Assembly (NCBI GenBank): GCA_026770585.1 | Contig: MU646526.1 | Span: forward strand, 214,675 to 226,109 | Reading direction: 5' to 3' | Source: Baffinella frigidus | Lineage: Eukaryota > Cryptophyceae > Cryptomonadales > Baffinellaceae | Length of the DNA stretch: 11,435 nucleotides | Shown here: piece by piece, positions 5,600 to 10,790 of the stretch | Position numbering within the stretch: position 1 is the stretch's first letter | How the letters are laid out: each line of letters starts with the position of its first letter | The notes under the pieces: model-generated | Seen by the model: only the letters and a program-made list of their open reading frames with translations | Databases searched by the model: none | Told to the model about the DNA's origin: nothing | Position numbers and translations under genes: made by a program

Positions 5600-5632
5600 G
5601 GGTTGCAGCCCCTCCCTCAGTACACGCCAGGG
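5600..5632 (+). repeat. Direct repeat right of AAC array
   Basis: Partner of 5241-5273. Followed by a short heptamer run at about 5640-5696. Confidence 0.8.
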
Positions 5633-5716
5633 GTCGGGGATTCAGGATTAGGGTTTAGGGTTTGGGTTCAGGGTTTGGAGGTTTAGGGTTTCGGGGTACC
5701 AGGCGGGTTGCAGCGC

Positions 5717-5786
5717 CCTCCTCATTGAGGTCCTCAGGCTCTGCTGGGATCTCCTCCGGCGGCGCTTCCACCACCACCACCACCGC
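5717..5786 (-). CDS. AVVVVVEAPPEE block, copy 1
   Basis: Minus strand: acceptor GTGATGCAG, then AVVVVVEAPPEEIPAEPEDL and NEEG. The usual donor GT after GAGGAGG is missing, since the sequence runs into GGCGCTGCAACC. It is Pro/Glu-rich and acidic with a GTG codon run. Compared with copies 3 and 4 it has one extra Val codon, a clean 3-bp difference. Confidence 0.4.
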
Positions 5787-5940
5787 CTGCATCACGCAGA
5801 GAGGCTTTACGACTTGGGGGTTGGGTTCCAGTTTGGGCCTTTTCAAGATTTTGTGGGGATTTCCCCGAATTTTGTAAAGCTTTGAACAAACTTACAAGAT
5901 TTTGTAAGGCTTTTTCCTGGACAAACTTGATCACGTGAAC

Positions 5941-6010
5941 CCTCTTCGGTGAGGTCCTCAGGCTCTGCTGGGACCTCCTCCGGCTGCGCTTCCACTACCA
6001 CCACCACCGC
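5941..6010 (-). CDS. AVVVVVEAQPEE block, copy 2
   Basis: Minus strand: acceptor GCGATGCAG, 70 nt starting AVVVVVEAQPEEVPAEPEDL then TEE, then donor G|GTTCACGTGA. Differences from the other copies include several silent changes (GTA/GTG, GAA/GAG). An earlier possible donor, GAG|GTCCCA, lies inside copies 2 to 4. Conservation beyond it favours the longer exon. Confidence 0.45.
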
Positions 6011-6095
6011 CTGCATCGCGCAGAGACGTTTTACGACTCGGGGTCTAGCGTTCAGGCTTGGGCTTTACGGTTCGGGATTCAGGGTTCAGGTTTTG

Positions 6096-6176
6096 GTCAC
6101 GTGATCAAGTGTGTACCGGAAAAAGCCAAAATCTTGAAAGATTTTGGCTTTTCCTGTGCGAACTTGATCACGCGAC
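6096..6176. repeat. Imperfect hairpin, arms about 39-40 bp
   Basis: Arms 6096-6135 and 6138-6176 with a two-base centre. Both contain GTGATCAAG and AAAGCCAAAATCTT, or the complement. The inner 8 bp on each side (AAAATCTT and AAGATTTT) pair perfectly. It is formed from the TTGATCACGTGA and AAGATTTT words that occur singly in the other tandem units. Confidence 0.85.
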
Positions 6177-6244
6177 CCCTCCTCATTCAGGTCCTCAGGT
6201 TCTGCTGGGACCTCCTCAGGCGGCGCCTCTACTACCACCACCGC
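6177..6244 (-). pseudogene. AVVVVEAPPEE block, copy 3 (acceptor lost)
   Basis: Minus strand: 68 nt, AVVVVEAPPEEVPAEPEDL then NEEG, followed by GG|GTCGCGTGA. The acceptor CAG has become CAT. The codons keep the reading frame, with silent changes such as CCG/CCT, GAG/GAA and CTC/CTG. Confidence 0.45.
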
Positions 6245-6417
6245 ATGTATCGTGCAGAGAGGCTTTACGGTCTGGGGTTCAGCGTTCAGGTTGGGGCCTT
6301 TTCAAGATTTTGTAAGGCTTTCCCCGGTGTTTTCAAGGCCTTACACACTTACTAGATTTTGTAAGGCGTTTAACAAGATTTTATCAGGCTTTTTCAGTGC
6401 AAACTTGATCACGTGAC

Positions 6418-6485
6418 CCCTCCTTATTGAGGTCCTCAGGCTCTGCTGGGACCTCCTCCGGCGGCGCCTCTACTACCACCACCGC
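6418..6485 (-). CDS. AVVVVEAPPEE block, copy 4
   Basis: Minus strand: acceptor GCGACACAG, 68 nt, AVVVVEAPPEEVPAEPEDL then NKEG, followed by GG|GTCACGTGATC. Same length as copy 3. Asn-Lys-Glu replaces Asn-Glu-Glu. Confidence 0.45.
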
Positions 6486-6499
6486 CTGTGTCGCGCAGG

Positions 6500-6660
6500 G
6501 AAAGTTTAGGGGTTGGGATTTAGGGCGCAGGGTTTTGGTTGGGAAATGCGGTTTGGGGTTTGGGTTTATCACGCAGGGAGGGTTGAGGGTTGAGTGTTGA
6601 GACCCTGCTTCCACGCAGCCGTAGCGTTTAGGGTTTAGGGTTTGGGGTCTAGGGAAGTCA
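6500..6660 (+). repeat. Degenerate heptamers
   Basis: TTTAGGG, TTTGGGG, TTGAGGG and TTTTGGT words, with a short unique interruption near 6600-6625. No gene seen. Confidence 0.85.
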
Positions 6661-6661
6661 C

Positions 6662-6700
6662 CTCCTCCTCCTCACGCTCCGTGTCCGCTTCGGCGTTCGG
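6662..6700 (-). pseudogene. Acidic exon end, duplicate copy
   Basis: Minus strand: NAEADTEREEEE followed by donor GAG|GTGACTT, matching the 3' end of 6748-6803 (EADTESEDEE, same donor). No acceptor is seen upstream. Confidence 0.4.
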
Positions 6701-6747
6701 AAGGGTCAAACCTAAACCCTAAACCCAAACCCTAAACCCTAAGTCAC
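6701..6747 (-). repeat. CCCTAAA heptamers, C-rich on plus
   Basis: A run of AAACCCT and CCTAAAC units, opposite in orientation to the G-rich tract before 6660. The duplicated acidic exon end thus lies at an orientation change. Confidence 0.95.
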
Positions 6748-6803
6748 CTCCTCGTCCTCACTCTCCGTGTCCGCCTCTGCGTCCGCCGTCGCCTCGACGA
6801 AAT
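6748..6803 (-). CDS. Candidate acidic mini-exon
   Basis: Minus strand: acceptor CCCTCTGCAG, 56 nt, then donor GAG|GTGACTT. The frame without stops reads (D)FVEATADAEADTESEDEE, highly acidic. It starts in phase 1 and ends in phase 0. The open frame also continues upstream through the acceptor to 6924, and the donor run would give a stop after EEVT, so a terminal exon with an acidic C-terminus is an alternative. The acceptor is repeated at 6996, 7114 and, mutated, 7582. Confidence 0.45.
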
Positions 6804-6962
6804 CTGCAGAGGGTGCCCACGCCATGTCATAAGTGGGAATTTCATACGCAACGTTTCGCGCTAGAAGTGTTTCGTGGTACAAAAAAACATTGTAGCGGCG
6901 GCAAAAAGCTCCGATTCCCAACACTGTGGCGCTTCTCCGTGTGCCAACCCTGCCCGGTTTAG
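6804..6962. other. Unique sequence, no gene supported
   Basis: Non-repetitive stretch between copies of the CTCTGCAG acceptor. A 61-codon minus frame crosses part of it and has plausible composition, but no independent support. Confidence 0.5.
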
Positions 6963-6995
6963 TTGCCTCGGCGTACGCCGTCGCCTCGACGAAAT
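6963..6995 (-). pseudogene. FVEATA exon copy 2
   Basis: Minus strand: acceptor CGCCCTCTGCAG, then (D)FVEATAYAEAT. The first 20 bases are identical to 6748-6803, after which it diverges and lacks the matching donor. Confidence 0.4.
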
Positions 6996-7019
6996 CTGCA
7001 GAGGGCGCCCTGGTGTTAG

Positions 7020-7198
7020 AACCAAGCCGAAACCCGAAACCCGAAACTATCAGCCCGAAACTCTAAACGCTAAACCCGCCCCCGAACAACGGTGTACTCG
7101 GGTGAGACGAAATCTGCAGAGAACCCCCTGGTGTTAGAGAAAACTAGATTCGCGGCAACGAATCGTTGTTACCTTGAACCCGAAACCCGTGTTCGAAA
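7020..7198 (-). repeat. AAACCCG heptamers and CTGGTGTTAG segment
   Basis: C-rich CCCGAAA units on plus at 7025-7080 and 7177-7190. The sequence CCCTGGTGTTAG with CTGCAGAG just before it occurs near 7010, 7129 and, mutated, 7592. It marks three copies of a module that also carries the FVEATA acceptor. Confidence 0.75.
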
Positions 7199-7201
7199 TA
7201 G

Positions 7202-7231
7202 CTAGATTCCGTACAGCTAGATTCCGTACAG
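7202..7231 (+). repeat. 15-bp perfect tandem duplication
   Basis: CTAGATTCCGTACAG twice in succession. A further copy lies at 7436-7450. Confidence 0.95.
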
Positions 7232-7243
7232 CGGCAACGAATC

Positions 7244-7394
7244 TAATCGCGGCGAGTATTTGAGTCAAACACGATCTTGGTAACGAATTTTACTACACAC
7301 CAGGTTTTACTATTACTTTTATGAACCAATTGTGTAGTAATTTTCGTTGATAGGTCCTAGAAATCGTATTTGACTCAAATACTCGTCCGGATGA
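7244..7394. mobile_element. MITE-like element with 4-bp target duplication
   Basis: Inverted repeats at 7253-7275 and 7363-7385 match in 22 of 23 bases (core CGAGTATTTGAGTCAAA). A second internal pair, 7282-7299 and 7331-7348, matches in 16 of 18. AATC flanks the element at 7240-7243 and 7395-7398. A paralogous stretch at 7153-7216 reads CGGCAACGAATCGTTGTTAC straight through with one AATC, giving the empty site. There is no coding capacity, so it would be non-autonomous. The superfamily is not assigned. Confidence 0.8.
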
Positions 7395-7601
7395 AATCGT
7401 TATTACCTTGCACCCGAAACCCGTGTTAGAAATAGCTAGATTCCGTACAGCCACGCCAGTGCACAAAATTTATTACTTTGAAGGTGTTACCTTGAATCCG
7501 AGACCCGAAACTCTAACACCGAACCCTGAAACCCGCAACCCTAACGAAGGACGATGTACTCGGGTGTAGGATAAGAAATATGCAGAGGGGACCCTGGTGT
7601 T

Positions 7602-7753
7602 AGCAACAACTAGATTCCGCGCAAATGCGTGATTCCAGGCACCGTACACACCCAGCGGGGTTTGACGTTTCTGCAAACAGTTGTGACTGTCAAACCCCGC
7701 TGGTTGTGTACGGTGCCTGGAATCACGTATTTGTGCGGAATCTAGTTGTTGCT
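7602..7753. repeat. Long hairpin, 65-bp arms
   Basis: Arms 7602-7666 and 7689-7753 are reverse complements with three mismatches in 65. The loop is 22 nt. The left arm start (AGCAACAACTAGATTC) is ordinary local sequence, also seen near 7142 without a hairpin, so the right arm looks like an inverted copy of the left. There is no coding capacity. A long frame across it is an artefact. Confidence 0.95.
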
Positions 7754-7756
7754 CAC

Positions 7757-7819
7757 AGTTTCTGCAAACAGTTGTGACTGTCAAACAGTTGTGAATAGTC
7801 ACAACTGTTTGCACAAACT
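7757..7819. repeat. Second hairpin, 23-bp arms
   Basis: Arms 7757-7779 and 7797-7819 match in 22 of 23 bases, with a 17-nt spacer. The left arm repeats the loop of the neighbouring hairpin (TTTCTGCAAACAGTTGTGAC). The two structures therefore arose by linked events. Confidence 0.95.
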
Positions 7820-7825
7820 GCGCGA

Positions 7826-7866
7826 GGGTTTCGGGTTTCGGGTTTAGGGTTTAGGGTTTAGGGTTT
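7826..7866 (+). repeat. TTTCGGG / TTTAGGG run
   Basis: Two TTTCGGG-like units followed by about four TTTAGGG units. Confidence 0.95.
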
Positions 7867-8096
7867 GCCATCTAAACCAGGCAGGCTTCGTTCCAGGACA
7901 CCCTCTGATTCCACATGAAATTTCAGTTGGAAACTCTTCTATTTTTTAAAAAATTGGCAATGCAATTTACGACACATGACGATCTTTGCTAGTAATATTA
8001 AAGCAAACGAGCAGTAATTTTCATTGAAATCCAGTTTTTACAACCAAACAAGTTTCCGCATTACATTGGTCAACAGTCGGGAGTGTGGAGTGTGAC
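7867..8096. other. AT-rich unique stretch
   Basis: No heptamers and no supported gene. It has a small inverted repeat, TTTGCT...AGCAAA, at about 7986-8008 around TAATATTA. AGTAATTTTCATTGA at about 8013 resembles AGTAATTTTCGTTGA inside the element at 7244-7394, so a decayed relative is possible. Confidence 0.5.
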
Positions 8097-8130
8097 CTGC
8101 CATTTCCTTCTCGGCGAGCTGCTGCGCCAC
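8097..8130 (-). CDS. Possible mini-exon VAQQLAEKEMA
   Basis: Minus strand: acceptor CTGGAAGCAG, 34 nt reading VAQQLAEKEMA plus one base, donor CAG|GTCACA. Alternating Ala/Leu and charged residues suit a coiled coil. The length is not a multiple of three, unlike most islands here. Confidence 0.4.
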
Positions 8131-8359
8131 CTGCTTCCAGTTTCGGATTTCAGGGTCAGGGATTGCGATTCAGAGTCTCAGATTTTTGGTGTTTGGTGTT
8201 TTTGGTTTCTGGTTTCGTGTCTCGTTTTTCAAGTTTCGGGATTAGAGTTCCTAGGATTTCTAGGTGTGATTTTTGGTGTTTCGGGGTTCTGGTTTCGTGG
8301 TTCGGACTTCGGGTTTCTGGTTCCGTGTTTCTGGTTTCTAGCGTTTCGGGTGTAGCAAC
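8131..8359 (+). repeat. Degraded TTTCGGG-type heptamers
   Basis: TTTCGGG, TTTCTGG, TTTGGTG and TTTCGTG words in decayed register. It would be the intron between the islands at 8097 and 8360. Confidence 0.75.
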
Positions 8360-8393
8360 CTTGTACTCGGCCTCCTCTTTCTCGTTCTTGCTC
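8360..8393 (-). pseudogene. AEYK exon (decayed 5' end)
   Basis: Minus strand: SKNEKEEAEYK before donor AAG|GTTGCTA, homologous to the end of 8445-8516 (RKYEREKAEYE, donor GAG|GTCGCTA). The nearest acceptor (CCCAG) gives 34 nt, out of phase with that frame. Confidence 0.45.
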
Positions 8394-8444
8394 CTGGGTT
8401 TCGGGTTTCTGATTTCGAGCATTGAGGGTTTTGGGTATAGCGAC

Positions 8445-8516
8445 CTCGTACTCGGCCTTCTCTCTTTCGTACTTTCTCGACGCGTCCTGCGCCTCCTCCC
8501 GCTCCTTGATTGCGAT
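8445..8516 (-). CDS. Candidate coiled-coil mini-exon, 24 codons
   Basis: Minus strand: acceptor CTGTGGCAG, then 72 nt (24 codons, IAIKEREEAQDASRK then YEREKAEYE), then donor GAG|GTCGCT. The highly charged Glu/Lys/Arg/Ala composition is typical of a coiled-coil or single-helix segment. Decayed relatives of its first half (IA.. plus ER or AQ words) appear at 8662-8687 and 8755-8793. It is followed at once by heptamers on the acceptor side. Confidence 0.6.
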
Positions 8517-8522
8517 CTGCCA

Positions 8523-8750
8523 CAGGGTTTAGGGTTTAGGGGTTAGGGGTTGGGGGTTAGGGTTTAAACAGGGGGCAGAGTTAAGGGAGTTATGCGCCTC
8601 TTCTCAGGGTTCAGGGTTTGGGGTTTATGGGTTCGGGGTAAGGGGTTAAAGGTAAGGGTTAATTGCGCCCCGCGCCTTAATTGCGATGCGCGAGAGGGGT
8701 TAAGGTTCAGAGGGTTTAAGAATCAAGGTGTAGGGGTCAGGTTTCAACAG
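8523..8750 (+). repeat. Heptamers with exon debris
   Basis: TTTAGGG, GTTAGGG and TTAAGGG runs. Short GC-rich scraps match parts of the 8445 exon, such as ATGCGCCTCTTCTC at 8591 (complement of GAAGAGGCGCA) and TTAATTGCGATGCGCG at 8677. Confidence 0.7.
8662..8687 (-). pseudogene. IAIKxRxAQ exon fragment
   Basis: Minus strand: IAIKARGAQ aligned to IAIKEREEAQ of 8445-8516. No acceptor or donor. Confidence 0.35.
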
Positions 8751-8754
8751 GGTT

Positions 8755-8793
8755 GAGGAAAGTCTGCAAATCTTCTCGCTCGTTCATTGCGAT
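8755..8793 (-). pseudogene. IAMNERED exon fragment
   Basis: Minus strand: IAMNEREDLQTFL aligned to the same exon start. The preceding CAG acceptor reads GCAT. Confidence 0.35.
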
Positions 8794-8812
8794 ATGCACA
8801 CCAGAGGGCAGT

Positions 8813-8951
8813 CCACTTAGCAGGCACCAGGGGCTTCACGGATGCAGTCCATCCAAACGATTTGTACTAGAATCTTATCCATTGCCCTGGAACCTAACCG
8901 GAATTTCATCTTGAATTAAAGGCGAAAAGGAACTCGACCGCTGATTAGTGG
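8813..8951. mobile_element. 139-bp inverted-repeat element A
   Basis: Begins CCACTTAGCAG and ends CTGATTAGTGG (8 of 11 paired). It shares about 90 bp with element B at 9712-9850, including CTTCACGGATGCAGTCCATC and GATTTGTAC, and has exactly the same length. There is no coding capacity and no clear target duplication. Confidence 0.7.
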
Positions 8952-8956
8952 TTAGG

Positions 8957-9093
8957 CCACACAGTGGGCTTCGCAGATCGGTCCATTTCATTTTCGTGGT
9001 ACTTATTGAAAATTGCTCGGTACAAAGACATCTTATTAACCGATGTTTCGACTGGATTCTCAGACGAAATGTCCGGCGAAGCCCACTGTGTGG
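8957..9093. mobile_element. 137-bp inverted-repeat element, related family
   Basis: Perfect 18-bp terminal inverted repeats (CCACACAGTGGGCTTCGC at 8957-8974, complement at 9076-9093). GGGCTTC, then GAT and GTCCAT follow in the same order as in element A (GGGCTTCACGGATGCAGTCC), and both start CCAC, so they may share ancestry. It lies five bases from element A. Flanks GGTTAGG and GTTCAGG are heptamer-like and no exact target duplication is seen. Confidence 0.75.
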
Positions 9094-9225
9094 GTTCAGG
9101 GTTTAAGGTTTAGGGTTTGTACAGGGGGCAGGGTTAAAGTCTGCGCCTCCCATGGGTTGGGGTTTGGGGTTTAGGGGTTTGGGGTTTGGGGTTTGGGGTT
9201 TGGGGTTATGGTTTGGTGTTCACTT
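9094..9225 (+). repeat. TTTGGGG-rich heptamers
   Basis: TTCAGGG and TTTAAGG, then, after a GCAGGGTTAAAGTCTGCGCC scrap, a run of TTTGGGG units at about 9160-9205. Confidence 0.9.
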
Positions 9226-9363
9226 TTTGTAAAACGAAAACAGGGGGCAGGGTTGAGGCAAATCAGGGCCGCCAAAAAAAACCTGCCGTCGGTTTATTTT
9301 GGCGCAATAAACGAGCGAGAAGAAGACCGATCCGTACGGCAGAGCCGCACGGCTCGGTTCGAC

Positions 9364-9379
9364 TTTCTGGGCTTCGGCA
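9364..9379 (-). pseudogene. AEAQK exon-end fragment
   Basis: Minus strand: AEAQK followed by GTCGAACCGA, the same end and same intron start as the exon at 10184-10240. The rest of the exon is missing. Confidence 0.4.
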
Positions 9380-9442
9380 TTTGGGGTTTAGGGTTTGGGT
9401 TTCGGGTTTTACTCGGTCAACCCGAGCGAGGCAGAGCCAGAC

Positions 9443-9470
9443 CTTCTGCGCTTCGGTCGGACTCCACATG
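9443..9470 (-). pseudogene. ESDR..EAQK exon, deleted copy
   Basis: Minus strand: GTGGAGTCCGACC joined directly to GAAGCGCAGAAG and GTCTGG. Compared with 10184-10240 it has lost 14 bases and gained one, breaking the frame. Confidence 0.45.
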
Positions 9471-9479
9471 CCCGCGGGT

Positions 9480-9513
9480 GCAGGGTGTAGGGTGTAGGGT
9501 GTAGGGTGCAGGG
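9480..9513 (+). repeat. GGGTGTA heptamer run
   Basis: GCAGGGT, then three GTAGGGT units, then GCAGGGT. It is the intron-like spacer between the SEA end at 9569 and the damaged copy at 9443. Confidence 0.9.
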
Positions 9514-9568
9514 TCGTGCTCAAGGGTCTGTCTGACGCCGGGCTGAATGGGCAGATTTGGGGTGACAC

Positions 9569-9634
9569 CGCTTCTGAGCGCTCGCGGTCAGCGTCGATGC
9601 GCGCACATTCCGCTGCCGCACTATTCTCAAGTTG
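9569..9634 (-). pseudogene. ARIDADRERSEA exon copy (acceptor lost)
   Basis: Minus strand: 22 codons QLENSAAAE then CARIDADRERSEA, followed by donor GCG|GTGTCACCCC. It aligns with 10574-10642 (22 against 23 codons, identical ARIDADRERSEA). The position of the acceptor reads CATGT instead of ACAG. Confidence 0.5.
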
Positions 9635-9711
9635 ACATGCTGGGTTCGCGGTACAAATCCGTCAACTTTGGGGCGGAAAAGAGCCCACGCTGAACAAATT
9701 GGTGCGCCCAA

Positions 9712-9850
9712 CCACTTAGCAGCCACCGCGGTCTTCACGGATGCAGTCCATCTAAACGATTTGTACCAGGATCTTATCCATTGATATGGATTCCAACCGG
9801 AATTTCCCCCGAGAATCCGGGGGAAAATATCTTCGGTTTCTGCTAAGTGG
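9712..9850. mobile_element. 139-bp inverted-repeat element B
   Basis: Terminal repeats CCACTTAGCAG (9712-9722) and CTGCTAAGTGG (9840-9850) are perfect complements. Internal palindromes include TTTCCCCC...GGGGGAAA at 9803-9826. It is homologous to element A over its left two thirds. There is no coding capacity. It sits in the presumed intron just downstream of the exon at 9873-9968. Confidence 0.8.
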
Positions 9851-9872
9851 ATAGACTGAGAGCGAGATAGAC

Positions 9873-9968
9873 CTTCTGCGCTTCGGCGGCTGCGAAGCGG
9901 TCGCACACCATCTCTCCGTGTGCAGATTCTGCTTCCGAACGCTCACAGTCCACATCAATCCGCGCCAT
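9873..9968 (-). CDS. Candidate fused mini-exon, 32 codons
   Basis: Minus strand: acceptor ATTGTTAG, 96 nt, donor AAG|GTCTAT. It reads MARIDVDCERSEA then ESAHGEMVCDRF then AAAEAQK. The first part matches the end of exon 10574-10642 and the last 19 codons match exon 10184-10240 codon for codon in length. Those two exons are elsewhere separated by a 333-bp heptamer tract; here they are joined without it. Charged and Ala-rich, coiled-coil-like. The acceptor side abuts sequence related to the inverted-repeat elements. Confidence 0.55.
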
Positions 9969-10165
9969 CTAACAATTTGTACCAGGCGTGCGCCGGAAAT
10001 CTAATTTCGGAACACGACAGATTATGTCCCGCTATCTTAGGCTTCCGACGCCGAAGATGAAGGTGTATATGCTATTTTAGGCATGTAATAATGCTAGCTT
10101 GCGCCTTTTTATGTGGACAGATTCTGGTGTGTTCCGAGATGAAATCAGCCCCCCCCTGGTATAAC
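9966..10165. repeat. Imperfect foldback of about 190 bp
   Basis: 10008-10029 and 10115-10136 pair in 18 of 22 bases (CGGAACAC arms). Farther out TTGTACCAGG near 9977 pairs with CCTGGTATAA near 10156. The left end (CCATCTAACAATTTGTACCA) matches part of element B, suggesting another, rearranged member of that family. Confidence 0.65.
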
Positions 10166-10183
10166 AACGCGAATCGGTTCGAC

Positions 10184-10240
10184 CTTCTGCGCTTCGGCAG
10201 CGGCGAGGCGGTCGGATTCCATCTGACCGCGAGCGGATTC
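10184..10240 (-). CDS. Candidate coiled-coil mini-exon, 19 codons
   Basis: Minus strand: acceptor CGAAACCAG, then 57 nt (ESARGQMESDRLAAAEAQK), then donor AAG|GTCGAA. The acceptor is made of the heptamer repeat itself (CCCGAAACCAG). Related ends are at 9364, 9443 and 9873. Charged and helical in character. Phase 0 at both ends. Confidence 0.6.
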
Positions 10241-10573
10241 CTGGTTTCGGGTTACGGGTTTGGGGTTTAGGGTTTAGGGTTTAGGGTTGAGTGTTTCGGG
10301 TTTCAGGTTTCGTGTTTCGGATCTCGGGTTTCGGGTTTCGGGTTTCTGGGTTAGGTTTAGGGGTTTAGGGGTTGGGGTTTAGAGTTTAGGGTTCAGTGTT
10401 TCGGATTTCGGGTTTCGGGCTTCGGGTTTAGTGTTTCGGGTTTAGTGTTTCTAGTTTCTGGTTTCGGGTTTCAAGTTTCGGGTTTCGGATCTCGGGTTTC
10501 GTGTTTCGTGTTTAGGGTTTAGGGTGACGGGTTTAGAGTTTCGGGTGTAGGGTGCAGGGTTTTGGGGTGATAC
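10241..10573 (-). repeat. Heptamer tract acting as presumed 333-bp intron
   Basis: The interval runs from GT (GTATCACC) to AG (AACCAG) on the minus strand and is almost wholly TTTAGGG, TTTCGGG and TTCAGGG-type units. It lies exactly between two exons that are fused at 9873-9968. Every base outside the terminal splice-like ends looks like repeat. Confidence 0.8.
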
Positions 10574-10642
10574 CGCTTCCGAGCGCTCGCGGTCAGCGTC
10601 GATGCGCGCCCCCTCGTACGCTTCCGCTGCCTCTTTAAGTTC
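10574..10642 (-). CDS. Candidate coiled-coil mini-exon, 23 codons
   Basis: Minus strand: acceptor CCAAAACAG, then 69 nt (ELKEAAEAYEG then ARIDADRERSEA), then donor GCG|GTATCA. Regularly spaced Ala and charged residues are typical of an alpha-helical coiled coil. A second copy is at 9569-9634, and a third is fused into 9873-9968. Phase 0 at both ends. Confidence 0.6.
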
Positions 10643-10765
10643 CTGTTTTGGGGGTAAGGGGTTTGTTTCATTGTCTGTTTTGGGGTTAAAGAATTTCATC
10701 GTCTGGTTTGGGGGTGAGGTGATATTTTCGTCACGTGGTTTCGGGGTGAGGGGGCTGTTGCGGGT
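10643..10765 (+). repeat. Degenerate repeat of about 30 bp, three to four copies
   Basis: CTGTTTTGGGG or CTGGTTTGGGG recurs at about 10643, 10674 and 10702, then GTGGTTTCGGGGTGAGG at 10735, with TTTCATCGT-like ends. It is related to heptamers but with a longer period. Confidence 0.65.
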
Positions 10766-10790
10766 GAGATTCTGAAGAAAGATTCTGATG

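Larger units (their letters stand above)
5703..6500 (-). repeat. Four tandem units of about 230 bp with exon-like block
   Basis: Unit anchors lie at 5717, 5941, 6178 and 6419 (spacings 224, 237, 241). Each unit has an AVVVVEAPPEE-type block. The connecting sequence has heptamer-like words, AAGATTTTGTAAGGC words and TTGATCACGTGA. Divergence is moderate, so the array is older than the 70-bp minisatellite. Confidence 0.85.

Noticed and set aside
4905-5651. Long open frames of poly-Asn, poly-Val or poly-Cys on both strands
   Set aside because: Microsatellite artefact. AAC lacks stops in most frames. There is no unique domain attached.
5925-6416. CACGTG words as G-box/E-box promoter elements
   Set aside because: They recur once per tandem unit at the same place, directly after the presumed donor, so repeat inheritance explains them.
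6739-6924. 61-codon minus-strand gene with an acidic end
   Set aside because: The acidic part is duplicated with a GAG|GTGACTT donor, and a repeated CTCTGCAG acceptor lies within it, so I treat only 6748-6803 as exon-like. A terminal exon remains possible.
7473-7814. 113-codon minus-strand open frame
   Set aside because: It spans both arms of a perfect-looking hairpin and heptamers. No conserved motif and no splice context.
8083-8546. 153-codon plus-strand open frame (FWFLVS-like)
   Set aside because: A product of degraded TTTCGGG repeats. The coding-like signal here is on the other strand.
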